A stretch of 64,000 nucleotides of DNA from contig DDGL01000016.1 of NCBI GenBank assembly GCA_002337605.1, forward strand, positions 158,973-222,972, given 5' to 3'. Made by a program: the position numbers and the translations under genes. The notes below the pieces were generated by a model. It worked only from the letters and a program-made list of their open reading frames with translations, was not told the origin of the DNA and did not search any database. This document shows, in pieces, positions 34,935 to 44,387 of the stretch; positions within the stretch are counted from its first letter, which is position 1, and every line of letters begins with the position of its first letter. This DNA comes from Flavobacteriaceae bacterium UBA1903. GTDB lineage: Bacteria > Bacteroidota > Bacteroidia > Flavobacteriales > Flavobacteriaceae.

Positions 34935-35626
34935 TTTTTGAACGTGTATTTAAAAATCCAGCTGAGAATTTTAATCCCAGCAAATATAGCACCTTTTACG
35001 GTCCCTGAAACTTTTGAAGTCCCTATCCTGTTTCGGTATTTCATAGGAACTTCGGTATACGAATATTTTCTTTTAAGTGCCTTCAACTGCATCTCTACAG
35101 TCCAGCCGTAAGTTTTGTCCTGCATTTCCAGCGCAAGTAACTTATCGTATTTTATGGCTCGAAAAGGACCTAAATCTGTGAATTTTGCTCCAAAGAAGAG
35201 CGTCATTAAACTTGTGGCAAGCCAATTTCCAAATCGCTGCGGAAATGTCATCGCACCAGGTTCTCTAAGTCGTTTTACGCGGGCGCCAATTACAAAATCT
35301 ATATTTTTTTCAATTATTGGAGCCACTAATTCTGTTAATTGTTCAGGATAATCACTGTAATCTCCGTCTAAAAAAACTAGTATATCTGGCTTCTCACTTT
35401 TTTCTGAAATGTACTGCATTCCCTTTAAACACGCGTAGCCATACCCTCTTTGTGGCTCTTGTAAAACAGTAGCTCCGGCAGTTTTTGCAACTTTTTCGGT
35501 TTCATCAACAGAGTTATTATTTACAACGATCACTTCAGAGACAAAATCCGGGATATCGGCAAGCACCAAACCAATGGAAGCTTCCTCATTGTAAGCTGGA
35601 ATAATGACATTAATGGCAGGATTCAT
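34931..35626 (-). CDS. Glycosyltransferase family 2, DPM1-like
   Basis: Soluble GT2 protein of 231 residues resembling dolichyl/polyprenyl-phosphate mannose synthases. Motifs: IIPAYNEEASIG at the start, VVNNNSVDET, the DxD in FLDGDYSDYPEQ, and LGPFRAIKYD before the C-terminal basic end. There is no extended C-terminal membrane region, only an amphipathic tail. It starts one base inside the stop of the YwqK-like gene (TAATG) and overlaps the GT2 gene downstream by four bases. It may make a lipid-linked sugar donor, perhaps for the GT-C protein at 28414. Confidence 0.85.
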   Translation of the reverse strand: MNPAINVIIPAYNEEASIGLVLADIPDFVSEVIVVNNNSVDETEKVAKTAGATVLQEPQRGYGYACLKGMQYISEKSEKPDILVFLDGDYSDYPEQLTELVAPIIEKNIDFVIGARVKRLREPGAMTFPQRFGNWLATSLMTLFFGAKFTDLGPFRAIKYDKLLALEMQDKTYGWTVEMQLKALKRKYSYTEVPMKYRNRIGTSKVSGTVKGAIFAGIKILSWIFKYTFKK

Positions 35627-36126
35627 TAGAAGGAAACGTGTGGATTATCTTTTTTAAAGTCGAAAATTGAAATCCATTCACCGATTTTTTGATTGTTTTT
35701 ATATTTTTCAGCCCGTTTCAAGTTTCCGTGTTTGTAGATAAGTGCGAACCCATTTTTCATATTTCTTTTGTATTGAAACCGTTTTTCAGTTTGGGTTGCA
35801 ATATCGTGAAAAATCCACCAATTTTCGGCAATCCCATTGCTATAGTGTCCTTCTTTCAGGACTGTTCCACTTTCTGTATAGAAATACCAATAGCCTTCTT
35901 TTTTATTGCCATTAAAGTTTCCTTTTGAAGCTATCGTGCCATTAGAGTAGTAGAAGTACCAGTAGTCGGTTTTGTTTGTGTCTAGTTCCCAACCTTCAGC
36001 CTTTAAAGTTCCGTTGGCATAGTATTCTTTTTGGTATTTTTTTTCAGTAAAAGAACATGTTGCAGTTAAAACAGTGCTGCAACTAATTCCGAAGAAAAGA
36101 AATAAGAGAAGTTTTTTAAATGTCAT
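35626..36126 (-). CDS. YwqK/MORN-repeat exported protein
   Basis: Small exported protein of about 166 residues with MORN-like repeats: YANGTLKAEG, YYSNGTIASKGNFNG, YTESGTVLKEGHYSNG and KHGNLKRAE. The family is often labelled toxin-antitoxin YwqK antitoxin, but no toxin lies nearby, so that role is doubtful here. ATG at 36126 begins a signal peptide (MTFKKLLLFLFFG); a longer frame from 36201 would place 25 residues before it. The stop overlaps the DPM1-like start by one base, so it is part of the glycosyltransferase operon. Confidence 0.72.
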   Translation of the reverse strand: MTFKKLLLFLFFGISCSTVLTATCSFTEKKYQKEYYANGTLKAEGWELDTNKTDYWYFYYSNGTIASKGNFNGNKKEGYWYFYTESGTVLKEGHYSNGIAENWWIFHDIATQTEKRFQYKRNMKNGFALIYKHGNLKRAEKYKNNQKIGEWISIFDFKKDNPHVSF

Positions 36127-36214
36127 AACAGGGTAGACGAATTTAAGGTTGAATCCTAACTTAGAGCGCGCATGCTTTCCATAATTATTAACCAAATACA
36201 CTATCCGCAGCCTA

Positions 36215-38116
36215 CTATTTTGAATTCATCAATTTCATTAAATCTACATCATTCCCTAATAAAATTTCATTTCCATCAATACGACCATTCATGCTATCGT
36301 TTTCTAATTTTAATACCCCACGTGGGCAAACAGCCGAGCAAATTCCGCAGCCTACACAACTACTTCTCACAATATTTTCGCCTTTTTGGGCATAGGCACG
36401 CACGTCTATTCCCATTTCACAATAGGTGGAACAGTTTCCGCAGGAAATGCATTGTCCGCCATTAGTAGTAATTCTGAATTTAGAAAACAACCGTTGCTGA
36501 AATCCTAAAATAGCAGCCATAGGGCATCCAAACCTGCACCAGACCCGGCTCCCGAAAATAGGGTAAAAACCAACGCCAATAACGCCACTAAACATAGCCC
36601 CTATTACAAACCCGTAGCTTTTACGAAGTTCATACGCTTCAAAAAAGAATAATTTACCAGGACTACTAAAGTACGTAAACAATAAGATAGAAATAACCAC
36701 CACAAAATAACCAATGGCACCATATTTAGCATCTTTTGCCAACTGTTCTCTCTTAAAGAGCATCACCCAGGCAAATACCAGGGTGAGTAATCCAATGATA
36801 AACCATACAAAAAACTCTTTGCTAATCCAAAAGGTATCGTAATAGCTGGTTTCTTGTCCTTCGGTCACATTAAAATTAGCTCCTTCGGCGCTGTCTGTGA
36901 TGAGTGTAGCTGCTTTTCCTTGGTTAATTTTTTCCAGTGCTTCTTTGTTTTCAGCTTCGGAAGCAAAAAAGTAGTCTATGGTAATTCCATCAGTATTTTC
37001 TAGGGTGGGTGCTTTGGCGTTTGGATCGGTATTTAAGAAAACAACACTACTGGCGCCTGCTTTTTGAGCTGCCAGTATGCGCTCGTTAAGCGGTTTGCCT
37101 TCTGCGTCGCTTATAAATACCATTTTATTGTCTAGGTTACTCCACTCACTAATGTTAGCCGATTCGTTTCCTTGTAAATAAGAAAACAAAACCGCAGTAG
37201 TCATGACCGTTACAAACACCACAACACTATGGATCACCCAGCGCTCCACCTTCCAGGCAACCTGGCGCTTGTCGCTTAAATGTCGAAAAGGATCCCCGGC
37301 AGTTTCTGCCAGCCCACCACAACCACAAACCCAGCTGCAATACCACCGTTTTCCATACTTGTAGGTAAGGATGGGGGTAATTACAAAAATGGAGAGAAGT
37401 CCGAAGATGAGCATTATAAGCCCAACATCGCCTGCACTTATAAATTCGTCTATTTTATAGCCTGCAAAGAGATCGTAATTTAAAGGCCAGACATTTTTAA
37501 AATCGTAATAAGGCTGGTTTAATCGCACTAAAATTTCAGGAATCACAAACGCAAAAGCCAGTTGAAAAAACATGACCGAAAACGTGCGAATTACTTCATA
37601 CCGGTTGTGCCTGTATTTCCAAATAAATTTTATCCCAAAAGCAAGAATGGCAAGTGTATAGAGCGTACCGTATAAAAACCATTGACTGGCCGGATTGCCG
37701 CTCAAAAATTTGCTTAACGGATCAAAAAGTGCAACAACTCCCTTGTTGTCACCATCCTGAACCAACCCTAAATACTGTGGAAACCAATAGAGCGCAACAT
37801 AAAATAAGGTCATAGCAATACCCAGTACCCAACCCCAGAAACCTCTGGAAGAGAGGGATTTAAAATAGACACCGTCATTCTTTATCCCTTCGTGCTTATT
37901 GCCATAAGCAGCCTTTGTAAACCAAATAATTCCTATCGCCATGGAACCAAGTGAGAGAGATAGCCAAAGTGTTTTATTAGGAAAATTTACGTTGAAAAAT
38001 GCTACAATCAATATGGCAAAACCAATCAATCCAATGGCTGAAGCAATTTTTTGTTGTGTAGTAATGGTTTTTGGCGGTTGCCCGGTTAAGGACATATCTC
38101 TTTGTATGGTGCTCAT
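36215..38116 (-). CDS. Membrane 4Fe-4S protein (NapH/NosR-like)
   Basis: Polytopic protein of 633 residues. About six hydrophobic segments in the first half surround a Cys-rich loop (CSWVCGCGG), and after further helices a second Cys loop (VWCRFGCPMAAILG) precedes two 4Fe-4S ferredoxin clusters: CISCGNCSTYCEMGID and SCVGCGICSAVCPRG. The layout resembles NapH/NosR/RdxA quinol-linked electron carriers. A predicted soluble insert (about 330-400) lies between the membrane halves. The gene ends the pair with the FAD oxidoreductase just upstream (four bases apart), so the two probably pass electrons between NAD(P)H or a flavin and the quinone pool. Partner unknown. Confidence 0.85.
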   Translation of the reverse strand: MSTIQRDMSLTGQPPKTITTQQKIASAIGLIGFAILIVAFFNVNFPNKTLWLSLSLGSMAIGIIWFTKAAYGNKHEGIKNDGVYFKSLSSRGFWGWVLGIAMTLFYVALYWFPQYLGLVQDGDNKGVVALFDPLSKFLSGNPASQWFLYGTLYTLAILAFGIKFIWKYRHNRYEVIRTFSVMFFQLAFAFVIPEILVRLNQPYYDFKNVWPLNYDLFAGYKIDEFISAGDVGLIMLIFGLLSIFVITPILTYKYGKRWYCSWVCGCGGLAETAGDPFRHLSDKRQVAWKVERWVIHSVVVFVTVMTTAVLFSYLQGNESANISEWSNLDNKMVFISDAEGKPLNERILAAQKAGASSVVFLNTDPNAKAPTLENTDGITIDYFFASEAENKEALEKINQGKAATLITDSAEGANFNVTEGQETSYYDTFWISKEFFVWFIIGLLTLVFAWVMLFKREQLAKDAKYGAIGYFVVVISILLFTYFSSPGKLFFFEAYELRKSYGFVIGAMFSGVIGVGFYPIFGSRVWCRFGCPMAAILGFQQRLFSKFRITTNGGQCISCGNCSTYCEMGIDVRAYAQKGENIVRSSCVGCGICSAVCPRGVLKLENDSMNGRIDGNEILLGNDVDLMKLMNSK

Positions 38117-38120
38117 TAGT

Positions 38121-39422
38121 TTAGGCGTTTACGGGTTGGTGTTGTTGAAATTTTTGTAGAATATCGGTTTCAAAATGCGTGTAAAATTCAGGGTCGAAAT
38201 TGGCTTTCTTAAGATTTTTTACAACAAAATCAACTTTTTGATGTTCGTTGAGCCATTGGTCAAAAACCTTATGTTTTAAACGTATTCCGAAGGTGTTAAT
38301 CCCTAAAAAGGCACGGGTTTCCTTGTGATATGCAATGGTAATACACTTGGTGTCGTCTTCGTGATGCCAGTGAAAATGCGCTTCATACTCTTTCTTATCT
38401 GAAAAGACCCATCCGTACGTCTGGTATTCAATATCAAAAAACTTGGCACTATTAAACCAATGCCCGGGATTGTACTCGAAGGGGTTGCCGCAAATAGTTT
38501 GTGCAACCGTCTCGCCCATCATCCGGCCTGTATACCAGACCGCTTCAACGGGTTTTCTGTTACCAATGGCCTCGCGCTGTTGGGCACAATCGCCTATGGC
38601 ATAGACGTCTTTTACGTTGGTTTCTAGCTTTCGGTTTACCAAAATACCTCGATCTGTTTCAATAGTACTGCCTTCTAAAAAGGATATGTTGGGTTTTACT
38701 CCTGTACAAATACCTACCATACTGCACGGTATTTCCTGCCCTGTTTCCTTTGTGAGTATGGCTCTAACTTTTCCATCCTCATCGCTTATAATTTTATCGA
38801 GATTGGTATTATTTTGTAAATCTACACCGTGTGATTTTATGTGGCGGGAAATCATTGCAGCTTCATCTTGAGGCAATACGCTATCCCAAAAATTCTCTTC
38901 ACGAATTAAGAATGTAACTTCAATATTTCTGGTGCGTAGCATTTCGGCTAGCTCGACACCAATAAGACCGCCCCCTATTAAAACTGCTCTTGGGCATTCG
39001 TCGTTATTGGGAGCATATTTTTTTATTTGTTCCAGGTCTTGTTTGGTTACCATTCCTACCACACCATCACTTTCCAGTCCTTCCCATCCAAAGGTATTTG
39101 TAGTGGAGCCAGAAGCGATAATTAGCTTGTCGTACTGCATAGTACCTCCTTCTTTAAATTGAAGTGTTTTGGAAACTGTATCAATTTTTGAAACATATGC
39201 TTTCTTCAATTCTAAGTTGTTTTTCTTCCAGAACCAATGTTCGTACGGTTCAATATCTGTCCATCGCATATGGCCCATATACACATACATTAGGGCGGTA
39301 CGTGAGAAAAAATGGTCTGCTTCTGCAGAAATGATTGTGATTTTTTTATCCGAAAGTTTCCGAATGTGCCTTGCTGCTGTTACGCCTGCAATTCCATTTC
39401 CAATTAGTACAATATGTTCCAT
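38121..39422 (-). CDS. FAD-dependent NAD(P)H oxidoreductase (rubredoxin/nitrite-reductase-type)
   Basis: Flavoprotein of 433 residues with two dinucleotide-binding motifs, GNGIAGVTAARHIRK at the start and LIGGGLIGVELAEML near residue 150, and the FAD-binding VYAIGDCAQ. It belongs to the pyridine-nucleotide disulfide reductase superfamily, near rubredoxin and nitrite reductase NADH-binding proteins, and lacks a redox-active CxxxxC pair. It precedes the NapH-like iron-sulfur gene by four bases and likely feeds electrons into it. Confidence 0.88.
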   Translation of the reverse strand: MEHIVLIGNGIAGVTAARHIRKLSDKKITIISAEADHFFSRTALMYVYMGHMRWTDIEPYEHWFWKKNNLELKKAYVSKIDTVSKTLQFKEGGTMQYDKLIIASGSTTNTFGWEGLESDGVVGMVTKQDLEQIKKYAPNNDECPRAVLIGGGLIGVELAEMLRTRNIEVTFLIREENFWDSVLPQDEAAMISRHIKSHGVDLQNNTNLDKIISDEDGKVRAILTKETGQEIPCSMVGICTGVKPNISFLEGSTIETDRGILVNRKLETNVKDVYAIGDCAQQREAIGNRKPVEAVWYTGRMMGETVAQTICGNPFEYNPGHWFNSAKFFDIEYQTYGWVFSDKKEYEAHFHWHHEDDTKCITIAYHKETRAFLGINTFGIRLKHKVFDQWLNEHQKVDFVVKNLKKANFDPEFYTHFETDILQKFQQHQPVNA

Positions 39423-39639
39423 AAATATTCCCGTGAAGACGGGTGGCTAATTTTTAAGCGTATTTCTAATTGGGTCGTTTGTTTTTGCTGAAACATTACA
39501 ATCCAACTAAATTCATTTTTTCAAGGTACTCATTTTTTCAGTAGTAACAGGGGGTGAGGAATGGATTGGGAAAAATTTAATAAAAGCATTTGTAAGCAAT
39601 TCAACATACGCTGGACTCATTGCCCATAAAATAGTTAAG

Positions 39640-40353
39640 ATGAAAAGACTTGTAATCCTCACATTTGTACTTGCCATTAGTTCAGTTTCGGGTGGAATCT
39701 CACAGAATACTTCAACCTTTTTTGATGAAGCGGATAGCTTTTTTAACACCTATGTTTCTAACGGAAAAGTGGATTACAAAACTCTTTCTGAAAACCCTAA
39801 GCAGCTTACCTCGGTGTTAGCATTGGCAAAAGATATTTCGGTTTCAACTTCCGAAGCAAAAACATACCAGGCGTTCTGGATAAACGCGTATAACCTTTCC
39901 GTAATAAAAGGTGTTATAAATGCCTATCCCATAAAATCTCCTCTAGATAAAAAAGGATTCTTCGATACAACAACCTATACCATCGCTGGAGAAAATATCA
40001 CTCTTAATGACATCGAAAATAAAAAGCTACGGGCAAAATTTAACGAGCCTCGCTTTCATTTTGTCTTAGTGTGTGGTGCAATAGGATGCCCACCTATTAT
40101 TTCAACTGCCTACACGGCTTCCAATCTTGAAAAACTGCTTCAGCAACAAACAGTGAAAGCGCTAAACGACCCAGGTTTTATAAAAGTATCTGGGAACAAA
40201 GTTGCTTTTTCTGAAATTTTTAAATGGTACAAAGAAGATTTTGTACAAGATGGCAACGAGGTCGATTTTCTAAACAAATACCGAAAAGAAAAAGTGCCCA
40301 GCAACGCTAAGGTAACTTACTACGACTACGATTGGCGTCTCAATAAAAAATAA
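39640..40353 (+). CDS. DUF547 domain-containing exported protein
   Basis: Exported protein of 237 residues with a signal peptide (near GGISQ) and one DUF547 domain. Domain landmarks: FWINAYNLSVIKGV, YTIAGENITLNDIENKKLR, HFVLVCGAIGCPPI and the C-terminal YYDYDWRLNKK. Two more DUF547 genes lie 6-7 kb away (45247 and 46137). The function of the domain is not known. This copy is first in a plus-strand string with a barrel protein, a glycosidase-like protein and a BamA-like gene. Confidence 0.85.
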   Translation: MKRLVILTFVLAISSVSGGISQNTSTFFDEADSFFNTYVSNGKVDYKTLSENPKQLTSVLALAKDISVSTSEAKTYQAFWINAYNLSVIKGVINAYPIKSPLDKKGFFDTTTYTIAGENITLNDIENKKLRAKFNEPRFHFVLVCGAIGCPPIISTAYTASNLEKLLQQQTVKALNDPGFIKVSGNKVAFSEIFKWYKEDFVQDGNEVDFLNKYRKEKVPSNAKVTYYDYDWRLNKK

Positions 40354-40487
40354 TACAACGTTTGATCTGCACTGCGTTGGGCAGGAGCAAATTATCAGAA
40401 AGCCAAAAAAATTAAAGCTTACCTCTGTCGGCTAAGCTTCAAAATGCTTAGTTGACGGGAGAAGTACAACCTAATCTTAAAAAATCT

Positions 40488-41369
40488 ATGAAAAATATAA
40501 GGCTATTTTCAATTTTAATTCTGTTTCTTCTTGCCATTACAGTTGTTTCTGCTCAGGAAGATACAAAGGAAATAAAAGGTTCTGTAATTCAGAATTTAAC
40601 GCCCTCTAAGCTTATTGCTAAAGGGCAGTACGATATAAAATGGTTTAATAATTTATATACACAAACCGAGAGTACATTTAGTGATGGTACAGAACCTCGT
40701 GAGACATTTTTCACTTCTACAATTGAGGGGTATACAGGAGTTAGCGATAGCAAACGAGTAAATGTTGGGTTAATTTTAGAATTTAAAAGTAATGTGGTTG
40801 CAGATCGAGATGCGTTGGACGTTTTTAAGTTTGACGGAGAGCGTGGAACAGCAAGAAGCGGGTTTACCAGTTTTGCACCTTCTGTAAAGTTTGTTCCTTT
40901 TAAAAAGGTAACTAATTTCTCTATACAATCCTCAGTTTTTATACCCCTGGTAGATAACGAAGTGGAAGAGGGCGTATTTCTAGACCAAAAGGGGTACACC
41001 TGGCAGAACCGTTTTTTTTATGATTATACCTTCCCGGGTGATAGTTTTCAGTTGTTTACTGAATTAAATTCTGAACTTAACGTAGGTAATGAAGATGAAA
41101 GTTTTGCGAATAATAGTCTTAACCTAACACCCGGAGTATTTTTTAGCTATTTCCCTTCTTCAAAATTTACCGTGTTAGTACTGGTACAGCATAGTAAGCG
41201 TATAGATTTAGGAAATGATTTTGAACAAGATTTTACGGCGGTAGGTGGAGGTGCAAAGTATCAGGTAACCGATGCCGTAAATTTGGAAGCACTTTACACC
41301 AATTTTGTACGCGGAAACAGTACAGGGCTGGGCGAAACATTTAACTTAGGAGTGCGGGCTGTATTTTAA
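40488..41369 (+). CDS. Putative outer membrane beta-barrel protein
   Basis: Protein of about 293 residues from ATG 40488, which starts the signal peptide (ending TVVSAQ); an upstream frame to 40452 would add 12 residues. The mature part has alternating polar and aromatic strands and ends in an aromatic C-terminal residue (NLGVRAVF), as expected of an outer membrane barrel. No specific family was recognised. It follows the DUF547 gene by 134 bases and precedes the TIM-barrel gene by about 50. Confidence 0.65.
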   Translation: MKNIRLFSILILFLLAITVVSAQEDTKEIKGSVIQNLTPSKLIAKGQYDIKWFNNLYTQTESTFSDGTEPRETFFTSTIEGYTGVSDSKRVNVGLILEFKSNVVADRDALDVFKFDGERGTARSGFTSFAPSVKFVPFKKVTNFSIQSSVFIPLVDNEVEEGVFLDQKGYTWQNRFFYDYTFPGDSFQLFTELNSELNVGNEDESFANNSLNLTPGVFFSYFPSSKFTVLVLVQHSKRIDLGNDFEQDFTAVGGGAKYQVTDAVNLEALYTNFVRGNSTGLGETFNLGVRAVF

Positions 41370-41418
41370 AGAAAGATGTAGTGTAAATGTGTATCTTGGA
41401 GCGTAAAATATAATCGTG

Positions 41419-42420
41419 ATGAAACAATTTTTACCTGTCTTCTTTTTCATTTTTTTACTACAAGCATGTACCTCTCAAAGTACAAAAATAAATGGGGTGA
41501 GTTACGTAGCTTCAGGCAAACCCACGACACAGGAGCACGTAGAAGAAGTAAAAAAAATTCATGCCAATTATGCTGCGGTAATGCCCTTTGGTTTTATTCG
41601 TGATATACAGAATCCTGAGATTATATTTAATTCCGAACGACAATGGTATGGAGAGCGTAGAGAAGGAGTAAAACAATATATTGAAATGCTGCAGCAACAT
41701 GCTATTCAAGTAATGCTGAAACCCCAAATCTGGATTTCAAGGGGTGAATTTACAGGCTATTTAAAAATGGCTTCGGAAGAAGATTGGAAAAAACTGGAAA
41801 CCTCTTATAGAGAATTTATTTTGTTGTATGCTGAATTAGCCGAAGAAACCAATGTTAAGATGTATTGCATTGGCACCGAATTAGAACAATTTACCGTACA
41901 TCGCCCTAAGTTTTGGCAAGAACTTATTGTTGAAGTAAAGAAAGTATACAAAGGAGAGCTAACCTATGCGGCCAACTGGGACGAATACAAGAGGTTCCCG
42001 TATTGGGAGCAGCTGGATTATATTGGGATTGATGGCTATTTTCCCGTTTCAGAAATGAAAACACCCACTGTGGAAGATGCCCGAAAGGGATGGCAATCGT
42101 GGAAAACTGAAATGAAAGAAGTTTCAGAAAAAAACAACAGACCTATTCTTTTTACCGAATACGGATATCGAAATATAGATTTTTCAGGCAAAGAACCGTG
42201 GCAGAGTAACAGAACTGAAGAAGGACACAATACCCAGGCACAAACCAACTTGTATAAAGCTTTTTTTGCTGAAGTATATCCGGAACCCTGGTTTTCCGGC
42301 GGCTTTATCTGGAAATGGTTTATAGACCATAAAAATGCTGGTGGCTTGGAGCGCAATCAGTTTAGTCCTCAAAATAAACCTGTTCAGCAGGAAATTAAAG
42401 CGTTTTTTGAGGAGAATTAA
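41419..42420 (+). CDS. TIM-barrel glycosidase-like lipoprotein (GH113-like)
   Basis: Lipoprotein of 333 residues with lipobox ending LLQAC, followed by a TIM barrel like those of glycoside hydrolase family 113 and related families. Candidate acid/base and nucleophile residues are Glu in YCIGTELEQF and Glu in ILFTEYGYRN. Conserved aromatic stretches include YIGIDGYFP and GGFIWKWF. A GTG one codon upstream (41416) is possible; the ATG at 41419 is preferred. Beta-mannanase activity is a guess from the family. Confidence 0.75.
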   Translation: MKQFLPVFFFIFLLQACTSQSTKINGVSYVASGKPTTQEHVEEVKKIHANYAAVMPFGFIRDIQNPEIIFNSERQWYGERREGVKQYIEMLQQHAIQVMLKPQIWISRGEFTGYLKMASEEDWKKLETSYREFILLYAELAEETNVKMYCIGTELEQFTVHRPKFWQELIVEVKKVYKGELTYAANWDEYKRFPYWEQLDYIGIDGYFPVSEMKTPTVEDARKGWQSWKTEMKEVSEKNNRPILFTEYGYRNIDFSGKEPWQSNRTEEGHNTQAQTNLYKAFFAEVYPEPWFSGGFIWKWFIDHKNAGGLERNQFSPQNKPVQQEIKAFFEEN

Positions 42421-42507
42421 TCTAAGCTGTTATGCTTATTCAAAATACCTAAAGATTTATCAGGTTTCTTGTTAGTAATGTAAATATGAGCCTACTAACC
42501 AGATATC

Positions 42508-43758
42508 GTGAAAAATTTTTTTTATTTACTTTTTTTAATAACTTCTAGTGTTATGGCACAGACCATTTCAGAAGTAGTTGTTCAGAACAATAAAAAGACA
42601 CGCACGAGTTTTATTAGAAAAGTTACCCAAGCTACAGAAAATATGACCCTGGATAGTTTGCAGTTAGAAGCAGATATCATTCGTTTAAAGCGGTTGCCAG
42701 GGATAGCACATGCCTATTATCAAGTAACTCCGAAGGATGATGGGACCTATAAAGTGGTATACGGGGTTGAAGAAAACTTCACGATTATTCCTTCGGCAAA
42801 CATCTATACTACAAATGACGAAGAATTTGCCTATAGGATAGGGCTGTATGAATTTAATGGCTTAGGAAGAAATTTCATCCTGGGCGGGTATTATCAGAGA
42901 GATATCTACAATAGTTTTGGCGCAAATTTTCGTGCGCCATACTTGTTTAGTAATCAGACAGGCGTTGCGTTAAATTACCAGAACCTGACTACCCAGGAAC
43001 CCGTTTTTTTGGATTCTGGAACCGCAGATTACAAATATAACAACACCTCATACGAAATTTTGGGACTTCACGAATTTAATTACCGGAATCGAATTGAAGG
43101 AGGAGTCAATTATTTTACTGAAATATACGAATATACAGAAGGTGCTACCAGTCCAGACGTTCCGCAGTTTCTGGAGGTTAAAAAGTTGCTCTATAAGTTT
43201 ATTTATGAATTTAATGATGTAGAGCGCTATTACTATTTTGTAGATGGATTTAAAAGTACGTTCAACTTTCAGTATGTTACCACAAGAAATGAAGCCTTAC
43301 CCGAATTTGTAATTGGTTTTAATGACTTTATTTATTACAAACGTGTGGGCAAAAAAGGGAACTGAGCTAACCGATTACGCTTAGGAGTAGCCACTAATAA
43401 TGATAGTCCTTTTGCACCTTTTGCTGTAGATAATAATTTGAATATTCGAGGAGTTGGGAATACTATCGACCGTGGTACCGCTGCTATTGTTTTAAACACG
43501 GAGTTCAGATATACATTATATGAAAAAGACTGGTTCGTTTTACAGGGAAATGCCTTTGTAGACGGTGGGAGCTGGCGAAACCCCGGGGGTGATTTTGGTG
43601 ACTTTAGTGATGATCAAAATCTTCGGGTTTACCCAGGGGGTGGTCTTAGGTTTATCCACAAGCGTATTTTTAATACCGTTTTTAGAATAGATTATGGCTA
43701 TGGAATTACACCAGACGCTACAAATGGATTCGTAATAGGGATAGGACAGTACTTTTAA
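42508..43758 (+). pseudogene. BamA/Omp85-family outer membrane protein interrupted by an in-frame TGA
   Basis: Read through one stop, this is a single 417-codon frame: signal peptide (GTG start, ending VMAQ), one POTRA-like region (about 20-95), then an Omp85-type barrel ending in an aromatic residue (GIGQYF). Codon 286 (43363-43365) is TGA, in GKKGN-stop-ANRLRLG. The frame continues without any shift to the end, and the second half carries the Omp85 motif NIRGVG. A TGG to TGA change in a Trp codon would explain it. The only start in the second half is a weak TTG at 43438, so it is not a separate gene. It may be a recent pseudogene, a sequencing error or a truncated product. Confidence 0.8.
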
Positions 43759-43874
43759 AGAGCTCAAAAGTTGTTATGCAAGCATATACAAAGGTATTCC
43801 CATGTAAAATACATTCCACATAATTTTAACCCAATGCTATTGAGTGAACCCGAATGAAGACTGCAGTTTAAGTA

Positions 43875-44315
43875 TTATCCTTTTCGCTGGACTTCCATTT
43901 CAGTAGTATATTTTTTAGCAAGCTCCTTTTTTTGAGTTTCGCTAAACACTTTACCTGCCATTTGAAAAAATGATTTTTCTTCATCTTCCAGATGGTGACG
44001 TACCTGATGGTCTAATGCTTTAAGATGTGCTAACCAAGCCGAGCTGTCCATGTCTGATTCTTCTACTTTTTCAATAAGCTCATCAATTTCATGATGTTCG
44101 GCAATACCGTGACGGGTGTGTTCCACCATCATATCGTTGTCTATAAGTTGTTTGTAAAAATTGCGTTCTTCAGCCACTTCGTGCCCTTTTAATTCAATTT
44201 TTAACTTATCCCAGATTTCTTTACGTTTTTTCGTGTCTCCGGAAGTGGCAAGTGCCTTCTCTAACAATTCTCTTTGAATGTCGTGATCTGCTCTAATGGC
44301 TTCAAAAATGTTCAT
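43875..44315 (-). CDS. Hemerythrin-like (HHE) domain protein
   Basis: Small cytoplasmic protein of 146 residues forming a four-helix hemerythrin-like bundle. Candidate iron ligands are in DHDIQREL, LKGHEVAEERNFY, ARHGIAEHHEIDELI-like HTRHGIAEHHE and VRHHLEDEEKSFF, with paired His and Glu at the usual spacing. Such proteins bind a di-iron centre and sense or carry oxygen or nitric oxide. It is the last of sixteen same-strand genes. Confidence 0.88.
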   Translation of the reverse strand: MNIFEAIRADHDIQRELLEKALATSGDTKKRKEIWDKLKIELKGHEVAEERNFYKQLIDNDMMVEHTRHGIAEHHEIDELIEKVEESDMDSSAWLAHLKALDHQVRHHLEDEEKSFFQMAGKVFSETQKKELAKKYTTEMEVQRKG

Positions 44316-44387
44316 AGTGCTTTTTTTTAGTTGGAATTTAAAATTACAACCAAAAAAAGATGAATACTGTTTATGAAATCTTAAAAC

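Noticed and set aside
35626..36126. YwqK-like gene as the antitoxin of a toxin-antitoxin pair
   Set aside because: No toxin gene is adjacent, and the protein has a signal peptide and MORN-like repeats, which do not suit a cytoplasmic antitoxin.
43363..43365. Selenocysteine reading of the in-frame TGA
   Set aside because: No hairpin of selenocysteine type was seen downstream, and an Omp85 barrel has no need of selenocysteine; a Trp-to-stop change is simpler.
43438..43758. Separate 106-residue gene after the BamA-like frame
   Set aside because: It is in the same frame as the upstream part, starts only at a weak TTG and continues the same barrel, so it is the second half of one interrupted gene.
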